Below, in pieces: positions 24,701-35,412 of a stretch of 64,000 nt of DNA. Under the pieces are notes generated by a model. That model was not told where the DNA came from, did not search any database, and saw only the letters and a program-made list of their open reading frames with translations. A program made the position numbers and the translations under genes. Origin of the DNA: Fomes fomentarius (lineage: Eukaryota > Basidiomycota > Agaricomycetes > Polyporales > Polyporaceae). Where the stretch lies: assembly GCA_022606135.1 (NCBI GenBank), contig JABYQN010000004.1:1736001-1800000 (forward strand), given 5' to 3'. Each line of letters begins with the position of its first letter. Within the stretch, counting starts at the first letter, position 1.

Positions 24701-24913
24701 GTCCCCACGAGTAGAAGCAACACTGCACCTGTCTCCCGCAATCGCGCATGTCACTGCGGTGCTGCCCGTGCCATCGTCGGACGCGTTCATGTCGGCGCCG
24801 CGCGCGAGTGCGATCCGCACGCCTTCTGCGTCCGCCCTCGCCGCCGCGTCCAAGAGTGCTGCATCCAGTGCAGCGCGTTCTGTGCGCCGTCGCGCGCGCG
24901 TGTGTGTCGCCAT
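21797..24913 (-). CDS. Ankyrin-repeat protein with Ser-rich C-terminal region
   Basis: Eight exons (24913-24729, 24662-24415, 24356-24316, 24260-24129, 24076-23484, 23427-22368, 22318-22247, 22204-21797) give 912 residues. Ankyrin repeats fill about residues 10-410: DAAARADAEGVRIALARGADM, GVTPLGLAAWLNIPDVVRVLL, GAVEAASILLANGARPDL, GWAPLHYCVSS...VDALFLAGAD, HGTPLHCLARHA, GETCIHVAAEHGGSVEVLLALL, and LTALEVARP. The C-terminal half is Ser/Thr/Arg-rich with scattered helices (DQFLSFASKLLSQTERRFKM; EIDKVLTWLRIVQDTLRNLRRR). Similar ankyrin proteins exist in many Agaricomycetes without a known function; partner binding is the likely role. An in-frame ATG 14 codons upstream is possible. I chose 24913 because repeat-like sequence begins soon after. 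Confidence 0.85.
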
Positions 24914-25995
24914 GTCGGGTGAGATAGTCGTGCAAGTGCGGAAGAGAGTGTGCAAAGTATAGAAGGAGAGGAAGGCGGGGTAATGGTACTAGTAGTCCGG
25001 TGGTGGTACAGGAAGTACAAGCTGTTCAGGTTCGGGTTCGGGTTCGGAGAGGCCGTCCCGCGGAAAATTGCGTGCGGGTGAGAGTGCGGGGATAGTTGTC
25101 GGGCGAGACATTATAAGTATTCGAAGCGCGAGAGGGTTTGACACGAGGCATGCTGCCACGCTGCATCAGAATAACGCAGACATCGGGGTGCGTCTCTTCC
25201 CAGACGAGGCTGCGTGTGGCCTCGAGGCGGCGTTTAGCCAATCTCCCATTGTCGGAATATGCGATCCCGACCCCCGACACGGGACGACGCTGTCGCTAGT
25301 CTCGCCTGGCCAGAGACAAACGTCGCAGTACGCCGCTAAGCATCGCTAAGCACGCCTGCAGTGCCCCCATGTTTGTGTTCCGTTGTTTATACCACTCCGA
25401 TCCCATTGTTCTCTTCATACACGATAATTGACTGGAAATATCGCATAGCGTTGGCGGCGGGGGAGCCTTTCATTTGCAGACACATTCGGGTGCTCGTACT
25501 TTCGGCATCGGACTCGGATGTCGGGAATGTGGAACATCGTAATGCTCCTAATCGATAAGCCTAAGTGATCATTACGATGGAGGTCGTTGACCTCATCCTC
25601 TAACTTTCCATCTGCCAGATCCTGATGCTCGAGTACTGTCCATGATTATACTCTTTAGACCGGCAAGGGCATTATCCACTATGAGATAGCAATATAGAGA
25701 GTGGTGACAATATCGATGAGCGACTGCAGTGCTGTAAACAATATATGTATCAAGTGCGGCGGACAAATAACACGACGACGATGTCAATGATGCATCAGGG
25801 GAGACTAGGGCTATAGATTACACATTGCAATATGCTGATGGAAGAGGGAACATTGTATGTGACGAGTACGTAGCGTTGTCCGACGGAACGGTGAAGAAAC
25901 ACGAGGCCACGCCCCGAAGGCGCGTTGATCAATGGTGCCCGCCGAGCCGGGCATGGGAGCCGATATGTCCATCGGAAGCTAGCACTGGATGCAGC
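24914..25995. other. 1.08-kb gene-free stretch
   Basis: Upstream of the ankyrin gene and downstream of MEX67. Open frames are under 95 codons and none looks like protein. AT-richer around 25560-25860. No tRNA, repeat or transposon ends seen. Confidence 0.5.
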
Positions 25996-28358
25996 TCACG
26001 GTAGGAACGCATCTGAAGGCAAGAACGCGTCGGCTGGTAGATTGGCCTTTGGAACGTAATCGTGTAATCAGCATGATGCCTTCAGTTCCATCGGCAACGA
26101 TCCCGGCTCACCTTGACTTGCTCGAAATTTGCTATGGCACGGGAGATGTCCCATTCGTTGTTCTTCAAGCAGTCCTCAGCAAACTGCAGGTTGAGGCGGG
26201 TGCGCAGGATGACGTCCTGCATCAGAGCACGTTGGGTTTCAGGCTACACACAAGAGAAGCGTGTAAGCGAACGACGTGATAAACCCCCAGACCACCATCA
26301 AGTGTGACGACAGAGTGTTGATAGATGATGCGGTACTTACTAGAGGTGAGAGAGCCTGCTGCAAGCCGGGAGATGGTAAGGGTTCGCCTGCGTGCACGCG
26401 CATCGGGCCGGGTCGCCAGGACTCGTGGCTGGAGTACGCCCGTATCACGAGCTGGTCGGACAGAATCATCACTTCCCAGCCACTTTGTTTCGCCCTATCA
26501 CAAGCGCACTCAGTATCAAACACGCTCCCACAAAAGCCAGGAAAGTACATACCGTGATCCATCTGGCGCCATAGCGAGTATGAATGATCGATCAAAGGAT
26601 CGGATACCCCCAGCCAATACTGAAAAGGTAGCATACATGATGAGCGACGTAGATCATACAGTAAGGCACATACTTACCCTCCGTGAATTGCCCATGCACA
26701 GTCACGAACAGGTTCGTATGCTCGCCCTGTCGGACCGGGAACGCATCGACACAAAACTTCTCCGGCGAGCCAGCGACATCGTGGATAGTGCCTGGTAATG
26801 CTTTGATCGCGTTCACAACTTCCCGGCTCCCCAGATGCAGCGACTGGGTCACTTTCTGCAAGCCGTTCATGCGGCCCAGATTTCGCGAGCCACCCATGCC
26901 TGCACTGAGCCAGGTAGACCATTCCAATTTGCGCTGGTTGGGAAACTCTTTCGACACATGAAGGCCCTCAATCCGCGCTCGAGGCGGGATACCAGTGTTG
27001 GCCGAGAACGAGAAGGTTGCGTCCGGAGCATAGACGTCGATGAGCCGGTCTCGCTCGTTGTCGAAAGTCGGGAAAAACCGAACAAAGAAGTTGCTGACCA
27101 TCGATCCGTCCACACCAGCAATGAACGAGGGCTCCATATTCCATGCAAAAGTCGACAACATGGTGCGCGGTCGCGCTGGTGTAGAGGTCGAGGTAGACGG
27201 AGCGTCAAACCCTACCCTCACAACAGGTTCTCCATCGAGAATCTCTAATGAAGGGAATCGACGCGCAACCTCACTGTGCTGCCATCAACACATTACTAGA
27301 CGGGCGATATTTCACCGGCACGTACCTCTTGTACGCCTCTACTCGGTTGTTCTTGTACTCCAGTTCTCGGATGGGGTTCCCCGCGAGGATCAACTCCCGC
27401 AACTCCTCTAGACGACCTCGTCTCGCCGAGATATAATCAACCTCTTTCCACGCGCTCAACTTGTTCCCTTCCAGCGATAAGTTCTTCAATCTTGGTAGGT
27501 AGTGTGCAAGAGTTGACATCATACGACCGCTTGTCAACCCATTGTGAGCGATGGATATGGTTTCGACCTTGACACCGTCAACCAATTTGTAACCGGAACT
27601 GACAACAGAAACGCATACCTCTGGACGGAGCTTGCTAGCAATCTTGAAAATCACTTGCGCCTCCTTCTGAGCAGCTTCTGACGTGGGTAATGTCAACCGA
27701 TTTTTCCTCAAAAAGTCGTCCGAGGCCAACCGCTGATGTTCTGATTCAGTGAAAGCCGCAGTGCATAATATACGAGAATCACTCACCTCTAGGTTGAGGA
27801 ACTTCGCTTCTGGATTCCATCTCCGTTTAACCCATTCCTTCCATAAATCAACGATCTTCTCCGTCATTGGAGCACCCCCAGTGGGTTTGATCCGGCGACC
27901 CTTCATCAGGCGTGGATCAGAGGCAGCACCGCCGACGCGAGAGGCGAGCTGTAATGCATGTGGTGCAAGGAGTAGTAGGAAGGATGTCGACGGGCATGGA
28001 AAGGAGATGAACCTCGTAAGCGTCGTGTTTCGTGGACAATAGGGAAAACGGAAACCCGACACCCGTTGGTCCGGAGGGCAGAGTGGGGGACTAGTAGGTC
28101 AAGCAGAGATCACAGAAACTGAGTATTTACCGATTGTACAACAACAGAGTTCTTTCCGAGTACACTATCCATCGCACGGGGTCTATGAGGGTGGCGTGTT
28201 TTTGACTGCTTCGGTGCACCCTTGCGACCGCCAGGTTTGTCCGAGACGTCCCTCATTTTCGCATCCTGATCAATGAGACCTGCTCTGCGTAACGCGGTAG
28301 TCGCAATGGCACGACTCCCTGGAGCCGGCGTGGGGCTCGAGAACATTGGTTGCGACAT
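25996..28358 (-). CDS. MEX67: MEX67/NXF1 mRNA export receptor
   Basis: Minimum model of nine exons (28358-28131, 27948-27787, 27732-27619, 27567-27326, 27273-26678, 26619-26553, 26494-26341, 26243-26112, 26046-25996), 581 residues. A basic N-terminus is followed by [20 protein letters not shown] and leucine-rich repeats ([56 protein letters not shown]). An NTF2-like domain follows ([58 protein letters not shown]). A C-terminal UBA-like TAP-C domain closes it ([20 protein letters not shown], then [10 protein letters not shown]). MEX67 with Mtr2 carries mRNA through the nuclear pore. The 179-nt gap after exon 1 may hold one further in-frame exon (28090-28013, 26 residues), so the N-terminal structure is unsettled. 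Confidence 0.92.
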
Positions 28359-29010
28359 GGTTGAGAGCTGTGGCGCTTTCGTACCAAGCGAGTTGTGAGG
28401 CTGTGGACGATTGCGCAAGGGCGTAGTAGGCGTGACGTCCGTAGTGATAAAAAGAGCAACGCCGCAAAGGGGGGCGCTGAGTGATAGGATGAGGGCAGGA
28501 GACAAGGACGTTCGAGACTCAGATGGCGGTTCAAGTCGAAGACACTGTGCGCGCCGGGACCGCGCTTGGTCACTGTATGCGTTGTCGTGACTCGTCACGA
28601 TCTGGAATTCTGCCGACTGCTTTGTCTTGTCACCGCGTGACAACCAGAAAGTGACTTCGTGACAGACCTGGATAACTCGCGTACCGGCGGCTGTGTCCCC
28701 TCGAGTTTTCGCCCTGGGACAAATATGGGACACCCGGAGGCCGAAACGATTTGTTCCATATGTTCTCCAGGCTTTTCTTGTATGAAAAAAGTGTTCAGAG
28801 ACGTTTCGGCACCGTGCAACACGGTGTTCTGTATATCTTGAGTATTTTCTGCGAGGACGCAAGCCAATGAAAGGCACGGCGTGAACAAGGGCAAATACGT
28901 CGAGGTTGCGTTCCCACGGGGTTTGGTTGTTGTTGTCGACATCGATTGCTCTCCGCTCGCAGCGTTACATCCATCTCTGGGCTTTTATCACGTAGGCCAC
29001 CCAGAAAATC
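28359..29010. promoter_or_regulatory. Bidirectional promoter region between MEX67 and a Myb-like gene
   Basis: The two genes start divergently about 650 bp apart. No further gene is supported; a minus-strand frame that extends upstream from MEX67 is random-looking. Confidence 0.5.
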
Positions 29011-31410
29011 ATGGACAATCCTCAATATTATCAACCTCTCTCGCACGCCCTCCATGCACCGCTCGTGTCCACGACTCACTCGTCTCCCCACCAGCAGTAT
29101 ACCCCTTACGCTTCCCATCAACCACCCCCTGTGACCAATGGCGCCGGCTCTGGTCACCGTGAGGAGGAAGAGGAAGAAGAGGAAGACGACGAGGAGGTCG
29201 TCGAGGGGGAATTGGAGCACGACACTGATCAACGTCACCATTCCGCCAGTAGTCATTCCTCTCCTCGCGTCAACGCTGTACAGTCACAGTCGAGTTCAAC
29301 AGGGTGCGTGTTACCCGATCTAGATTCGACTAATGTCTAGGGTCTCAACTCCCTTTCTTCTTCAAGCCCTGTCTCCGCGACTCCCTCAGCCGACTACAGA
29401 CAAGCGGCTCCTCACCGGGACCAGACCCAGGTATCTAGCACTGACGATGGCTCCGAAAAGCGCAAACCTGGACGTCCCAGAGGGTCGCGCAACCGCAAAC
29501 CCCGCGTGTCCAGTGGCAGTGGGTCAAAAGCTCCGGCGAACACCCAACACCCAGGTTTCTATCAGTACCCTCCTGCTCCTGGTGCGAATATGTCTCAGCA
29601 GAATCAACAATTCTACGAGTTTCAATGGCGCGCCCTAAATCTATGCTCAGAGTTCTACAACGCTGCCGAGGAGTTAGTCGTGAGTATCCCCTATGACTAT
29701 GCTCCGTATAGCCTGTCTGAAACAGCGACTCCATATATGTAGAAAGCTGCATCTCCTATGGTGATAGCCCAATGCTATCAGATGGGCCCAGCCACGAAGG
29801 TAGACCCTCTCATGCTGATCGCGGAAGCCAAGCGCGTTTGTGACAACCTCGTACGCCCGTTGTCTTACCTTCCTAAACGTGTCCTCACTGTGTCATAGCT
29901 CGCGAATCCAAGCCAGTTAGTTGGGCAGCCTGTCCCCACCACATCCTACCCTACATACCCCTCAATGCCACCGCCTCCACCGCCTGGGGCTGCTGCCACC
30001 GCCGGCCCTGCTCCCGCAGCCGGCGCCGTAATAACGAATCCTCAGACGTTCGTTATGCCTCTCAACTCGTCTCCGATGCCCCCTCCGTCGCAGCCGTACT
30101 ATCCCCCGATGTACACTCCTGCAGGCACACGATACCCCACCGCGCCGTACTATTATCCTCCACCTCAAGGTGCGACGCCGTATTACCCTCCTCCGCCCTC
30201 CACCCAACCTGTTCCCTCCGCACCCCCACCTGCGCCTCAATCTTCCCAATCCACTTCGGCCACAGCCTCGGCTCCGGCTCCGACCCCGACGCCTGCGCCT
30301 GCGCCTGCGCCTGCACCTGCACCCGCACCTGCACCTGCACCCACACCCGCGCCTGCGCCTGCACCCGCGTCTGCACCCGCGCCCGCCCCTCAGCCTGTCC
30401 CGCAAGCTAGTCCGAGAGTCGCACATCCTGTGGCGTCAAACACGGGGACCATATCAACGTTCAACGCTGCGACGGGTAATACGGCACCGGGAGGTCACCA
30501 GGGAGCGTGGTCGGAAGAGGAGACAGACCGGTTGCGCAGATTAGCAGAACAGAGCAAAGAGATGGGTGGCCCGCAGAACAAGGGAGAGATCGAGTGGGAT
30601 TGGGTCATCCAGCAATGGGGCAACAGCAGAACAAGGTAGCGTATCGATCGCGTTTTGTGTCAGCTCACATCTCACAAGTCGTCTAGGCATCAAATCCTAC
30701 TGAAAGCTACATCATTAGGCTTGAAGGAAAGTACGACCCGAGGAACAAAGCGACGTCGAGCGGATGATTCTACGACAGCGGAGCACGCGCCCCCTCCCGC
30801 TCCTCAATCTCAGCAACAGTCTCACCATCATCATCAGTCGCACACTCAGTCACACACTCAGTCGCATCCTCAGTCGCATCCTCAGTCACATCCTCAATCA
30901 CATTCTCAGTCACATCCACATCCCCAGTCTCACCCTCAATCGCAGATTCAGGCTCCGCAGCAACAGCAACATCCATCGCAGAACGCCGCAGGCAATGTTG
31001 TCTCGCCGACCCGTAGCCCTATGAATTCCACACCCGGCTCCATCAATGCTTCCCCCGCCATGCAGCCTCAACGACCACCTTCGTCAAGCACGAGTACCCT
31101 AGCCACTCCCCGAAGCGCGAATGCAGCGCCGCCTCCCACTACAGCAACTTCAATGCCATGGCCTTTGCCCACAGTGGCAAGTGCATCTTCCATCCTGCCC
31201 AGTACTACCGCGTCCGTCGACGCGCGAAATAACAGCTATTATCGCCCACGGCCCACCCAGACCACGTCTTATGGTGCTGCAGCGGCGGCAGCGGCGACGA
31301 ACGCTCAGAGGCCGCCTTCTGCGCACGGTGCGCCACCGACGTATCAGCCGACGCACCCATACCCGTACAGGTCTAACGGGGGGAACGTCAGGAGGGATTC
31401 CGCGGCATGA
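29011..31410 (+). CDS. Myb/SANT-like protein with AT-hook and low-complexity repeats
   Basis: Five exons (29011-29303, 29367-29679, 29743-29850, 29899-30635, 30687-31410) give 724 residues. Near residue 125 is an AT-hook (KRKPGRPRGSRNRK). A conserved helical segment follows (YEFQWRALNLCSEFYNAAEELV and IAQCYQMGPATKVDPLMLIA). After a Pro/Tyr-rich and an Ala-Pro repeat region comes a Myb/SANT-like domain, split by an intron: AWSEEETDRLRRLAEQSKEM, IEWDWVIQQWGNSRTRHQIL, then KATSLGLKESTTRGTKRRR, whose last residues could be a nuclear localisation signal. The tail is Gln/Ser/His/Pro repeats and Ala-rich. It is probably a nuclear DNA-binding regulator; targets unknown. The first intron acceptor (TTCTTCAAG at 29366) was chosen because it alone restores the AT-hook frame. 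Another Myb-like gene follows 0.39 kb downstream. Confidence 0.84.
30271..30390 (+). repeat. Ala-Pro hexanucleotide minisatellite inside the Myb-like gene
   Basis: About twenty near-perfect copies of a 6-bp unit (GCNCCN, mainly GCACCT, GCGCCT and GCACCC) that encode an (Ala-Pro)n tract. Copy-number variation is expected between strains. Confidence 0.9.
30826..30943 (+). repeat. Ser-His-Gln/Pro coding minisatellite
   Basis: Degenerate 12-bp units (CAGTCGCATCCT-like), about seven to nine copies, encode repeats of Gln-Ser-His-Thr/Pro. In frame with the Myb-like gene; third-base changes show that it is kept as coding sequence. Confidence 0.85.
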
Positions 31411-31797
31411 TCTCACGCTGGGTGTCCGACACCTTCGAGGCGAAAATTTGCCATCTGTCTGTGTTACTACGATTGTATCTCTCGTCTGTTTGGATAGTCG
31501 GGTGTTGTTTGGACCTAGGTTCCTATTGCCGATCTTCCGCGTTTTTATTCACAGTCATGTTCGCTGTCTATACACGATCCTTGCTGTACCGTTAGATACC
31601 GGGTCCACGCTGCTTGAATCAAGGATCTAGGACCACTAGCACTATTGCGTGGAGACAGCTTCGTTCGAACAACGGTGAAATGCCGGTCTACCTAAGCGCA
31701 GGGGCATTGCAGACTCAGACGCCGAAGGAGAAATACCGTCCGATTCGAACCGGTTCGGCGCTCAACTAGACAACCACCTCGCCCAAGAGCCCGACTG
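31411..31797. promoter_or_regulatory. Spacer between tandem Myb-like genes
   Basis: 3' flank of the first Myb-like gene and promoter of the second. No other gene is supported. Confidence 0.45.
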
Positions 31798-33769
31798 ATG
31801 TCTACAAGGTAATCCATCCGACTGTCTTGCTCTCATACCCTGCTCAATCTCCGCCCGCATACGGCGCACATATCTACTGCAGCTCGTTTAGCCATGCAGG
31901 CGCAGCCCCGAGCGACGTGCAGGCGGCACCCTCCCCGACGCTGATGATGAGCCAACCGCCAAACCACACTGCGGGCCCGGTTCAGGTTCGTCTCTCCTCC
32001 CGCTTCCGCTCGGCCGCTCGTCTGTTGTCCAGATCGACTTATGTCGACGACGTACGCGAAAGCTCTTCCTTGGCTTCTCGAGATGGCCTTCTCTTTGTTG
32101 CGCGTTGTTCTGATCTCGACCTACTTTGTGCACAGACCGACCCAACCGGTGTGCATGCTACTCCGTATGTCTCGCTGCATGGATATCCGCACCACTTGCC
32201 CTACGTGCACGGACCTCCCCCGCATGCGGGCGTGCAAAGCTCTTCATCCGAGTTGATGTATGCGGAACAGTCGCCATCAGGCGTGGGTGCACAAACAGAG
32301 TCTCAGCGGACCGACATGCGCGAGGATGAACTCGACGATGGCTCTCCCCCACCGGAGTCTGCGCTCACTGCTATCGGGGGCGGCAGCGCTAGTGTAAGCG
32401 GGAAACGGAAGCAGCCCGACTCTGCCACGCCCGACGCGTCGGGCAAGAAACGGCGACAGCGGGCGACCACGGTTGTGGGCGAGGACGGTGAGGAAGGACA
32501 GGATCTGGACGTCGGCCCGAATGGGGGCGCGAAACACTGGACGGACGAGGAGAAGTCGCGGTTCTTCACGTGGATGCTATCCAGTGATGAACATTGGGAC
32601 GCCTTCAGAACGAGGATGAACACGGTGTTCCGCGAGGTACGCTCGCCTGTTTCATAAGCTACATACAGAGCCTGCCGAACTGACCTGCCTGGCGCTCTGG
32701 TGCTGTAGTGCTCCAACGAGCTCTTTCCCGGGCGCAAGTCTTACACGGCGCTGAAGAGCTGCTATCACCGCAACCTGGAGGTCTTCAAGCAGGTGCACGC
32801 GTTTCAGGTGTTCAGTGCAAACCACCTTCGTCAGATCCAGGCAGAGAATCCGAACGCGGCGCAGCCTTCGGTGGACACGATGCTGGAGACCGCGCGAGCT
32901 GCAGGATTGAACGTGGGCAACCTGAATGTGAAGGTGATTGACAGATGGTACGAAACGGGGTGGTATGACCTGTTCAAGAAGAGGTGGGACACAAGCATTT
33001 GCTACTCACATGCTAGCTAAATCTTCATCATCACAGGTATCGCATAGACCCGAAGACAGGCCTCCCAGCACCCTACTTTGGTCCACTCGACCAACCTGCG
33101 GAAGCTGGACCGTCATCAGTACCACACACCATAATGGCCCTGCATTCAACGATCGACCCCCAACTCATGGCAGGGTCTCAAAGTGCAGACGGTCCTTATT
33201 CAGCCGCCAACGACGGCTCACAGCAAACTTATGTGTACTCTCCGCCGCCGTCTCACACTGCGCCAAGTACCGCATCCCATTCATTCCAGTATCTGCGCTC
33301 GTCCAGTGGGATATCAACGCGCGGCCAAGGAATTCGTGGATCCCCTGCGACACCGACACCGACACCAGCACGTAGCTCCAGCGCGAGGACGTTGCCGGCA
33401 ACTCATGGACAAAGACGTTCGCCGTTCCCAGACGCGACTCCCGGTGCATCGTACGAGGGCGAGTACGCCGTGCAGGCACTCGCGCAACTTACCTCCGTCA
33501 CGGGTTCTCTCCTAGAAGTATGCACTTCCCTGAAGGAGCTACTGCAACAGCAGGTGGAGGAGAGCAGGGCGCGGACGGAGCTAATGCGAGCCGAGGCTGC
33601 GACGACGGAACGCGGGGAGAAGGGAGCTGCGGTGGGAGATAGGGAGAAAGAAATTTCGATTGAGAAGGTGACGTTTGCAACGGAGATACTCAAGAACGGG
33701 CCGCAAAACGAGGAGATCAAGAAGGCAGCTATCGAGTGCTTGACCAAATACCTCATGAAGGACCTCTAG
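31798..33769 (+). CDS. Second Myb/SANT-like DNA-binding protein
   Basis: Five exons (31798-31808, 31883-31985, 32136-32636, 32709-32983, 33037-33769) give 540 residues. The first exon holds only three codons plus two bases. After a Pro/Ser-rich N-terminus and a basic patch (GKKRRQRATT) is a Myb/SANT-type domain: KHWTDEEKSRFFTWMLSSDE, HWDAFRTRMNTVFRE, ELFPGRKSYTALKSCYHRN, with regularly spaced aromatic residues, then KVIDRWYETGWYDLFKKRYR. The C-terminal 90 residues form a helical, probably coiled-coil region (LTSVTGSLLEVCTSLKELLQ; KVTFATEILKNGPQNEEIKK) that may mediate dimerisation. Domain architecture is common in Agaricomycetes but the role is undetermined. It shares orientation and promoter proximity with the preceding Myb-like gene, though the two are not close in sequence. 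Confidence 0.85.
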
Positions 33770-33942
33770 CTCGCACCGAACGTGCCCACGCCACCTCTGG
33801 AAGAGTGGATGTTTGATTCACGAGTGCATGCATTCTTGTACCAATGTGATATGCGTCCGGTCTTATACACTTGTACACGATAATGATACTGTTACACCAT
33901 TCACTGCATACATACAATCCTCCTGTGTGTGCGTGCGGATCG

Positions 33943-35180
33943 TCAAGTGCGCCATCGCCACCATGGCTTCTGGTCACCCTGTGCGGACAAATTGCCAGCA
34001 GTCCGAGTTGTTGGCTGCTGAGAGAAATACGGGAAGGGTTGGAGAGAGACCTTCCTGCCCTCTGCTTGCTCGCGCGACTCCCAATCGTCATCGTCGAAGT
34101 ATTGGTCCATCGCACGCTCATCCAAACCAGTCTCCCCTGACCCTGATGCATCCACGGGCATGCGCACCCGCCGCTTTCGCAGACCGTTCGCAGTCTCCTT
34201 CTTGCACTCCTTCGTGTCGTCCACGTCAGGCATACCGGCAAGTGCAACGTACGCTTTCGCGACGTCCCGGTCAGTCTCTTTCGTGATCGCCTGGAAGCGG
34301 GTCTCCGCGCGTTCTATGGCGAGCCGTGCTCTGCGCTCTTCATCAAGTGCTTGCTCCGCTGCGGTGAGTGGAGGCGGTGCACGCGCAGAGGGTGGGAGGA
34401 TGAGGAAGGAGCGGGTGTGTAGGAGATGAGGGTTCGTGCGGATTGTGGAGACAGGAAGATTGTTCAGGCGACATAGGGCACGGCTCTGTAGTGAGATATG
34501 AGATTGGAAGACAAATGATCAAGGAACTGGGCACGCACATCTATCCGAAGTCTGAGAGATATCCCGAGCAGCGTATCATCCGGCCTGATGAAGTACTTGG
34601 ATGGCAAGCCCGGAGTGGCTTCGGATGCCTTCAATGCATCTGACTGGCATGCATCTGTGATATCATGTGCTCCATTTCCATCGTTGAGTAACGATGGAGA
34701 GACCTGTGTAGGTGTTGCTTCGGTAGACAGAGTCTGCCCGCCTTCATCTGTCTCTAGATCGTCCTCATCCTCGTCCCCGTCCTCTAATACGAAGATGTCC
34801 TCATCTCGGATGGAACCGTGTATGTTTGTTCTTGTAGGCGGGGCATTACCCTTTGCTCCCGAGGAAACTCCTAGTAGTTGTGAGTTCACAGCCTTGACTC
34901 CGGCCAGGCATCGCAGACACGGATTGTATCGCGTAAGACGGGGATTGGTAGAGATGCATTTGGGACATATAGGCCTAGAGCAGCAGGTGGTATAGAATGT
35001 GGGCGAATCTGCCTTCGGGGGCAGAGAGGCGGAGCAAGCAAGGCAAAGAGCGATGGAAGCAGTGGGTACCGGCCGCATGGCAAGTTGCAGAGAGGAACAC
35101 CGCCCCCGCCTCTCAGCGACGGATGCAGTGGCTATGCTCAGATCTAATCGCGGTAATGTGATCGAGAGCATGGCTTCCAA
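33943..35180 (-). CDS. Intracellular LysM-domain protein with N-terminal Cys cluster
   Basis: Two exons (35180-34539 and 34485-33943), 394 residues; a start at 35078 (360 residues) is as likely, because the residues before it look untranslated. The N-terminal module has spaced cysteines: ALCLACSASLPP, TTCCSRPICPKCIS, and NPCLRCLAG, probably one or two zinc sites. A LysM domain follows (about residues 195-245 in the longer form): KYFIRPDDTLLGISLRLRID, then ALCRLNNLPVSTIR and SFLILP; the intron falls in its middle. Then come an Arg/Glu helix and a basic RKRRVRMP motif. No signal peptide is present, unlike secreted chitin-binding LysM effectors, so this is the intracellular type. Its ligand is unknown. 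Confidence 0.84.
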
Positions 35181-35412
35181 ATTGGGGTTGCTTTCTTGTC
35201 CGAGTCGCTGCCGCGTTGCAGCCAGCCCTTCTTCCTCTTTGTTCTTGCCAGCATCGCGTACACGACCTTGTTGGGCTGTCTCCTGGATACAACCTCTCCA
35301 ACTAATAGCTCTGACTAGACTTAAAGCCTGACTCGAGCGACTGCCAGCACTTGAACCTCACTGCTTCCAACCACTCTATCTTATAACTGGTCTTCCCGTG
35401 GTTTTGCTCCCA

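Noticed and set aside
29962..30426. Arginine-rich minus-strand frame
   Set aside because: It is the complement of the Ala-Pro coding repeat, which is in frame with the Myb-like gene.
30826..30943. Tandem units that might suggest a CRISPR array
   Set aside because: Units are contiguous 12-bp coding repeats without spacers, in a eukaryotic gene.
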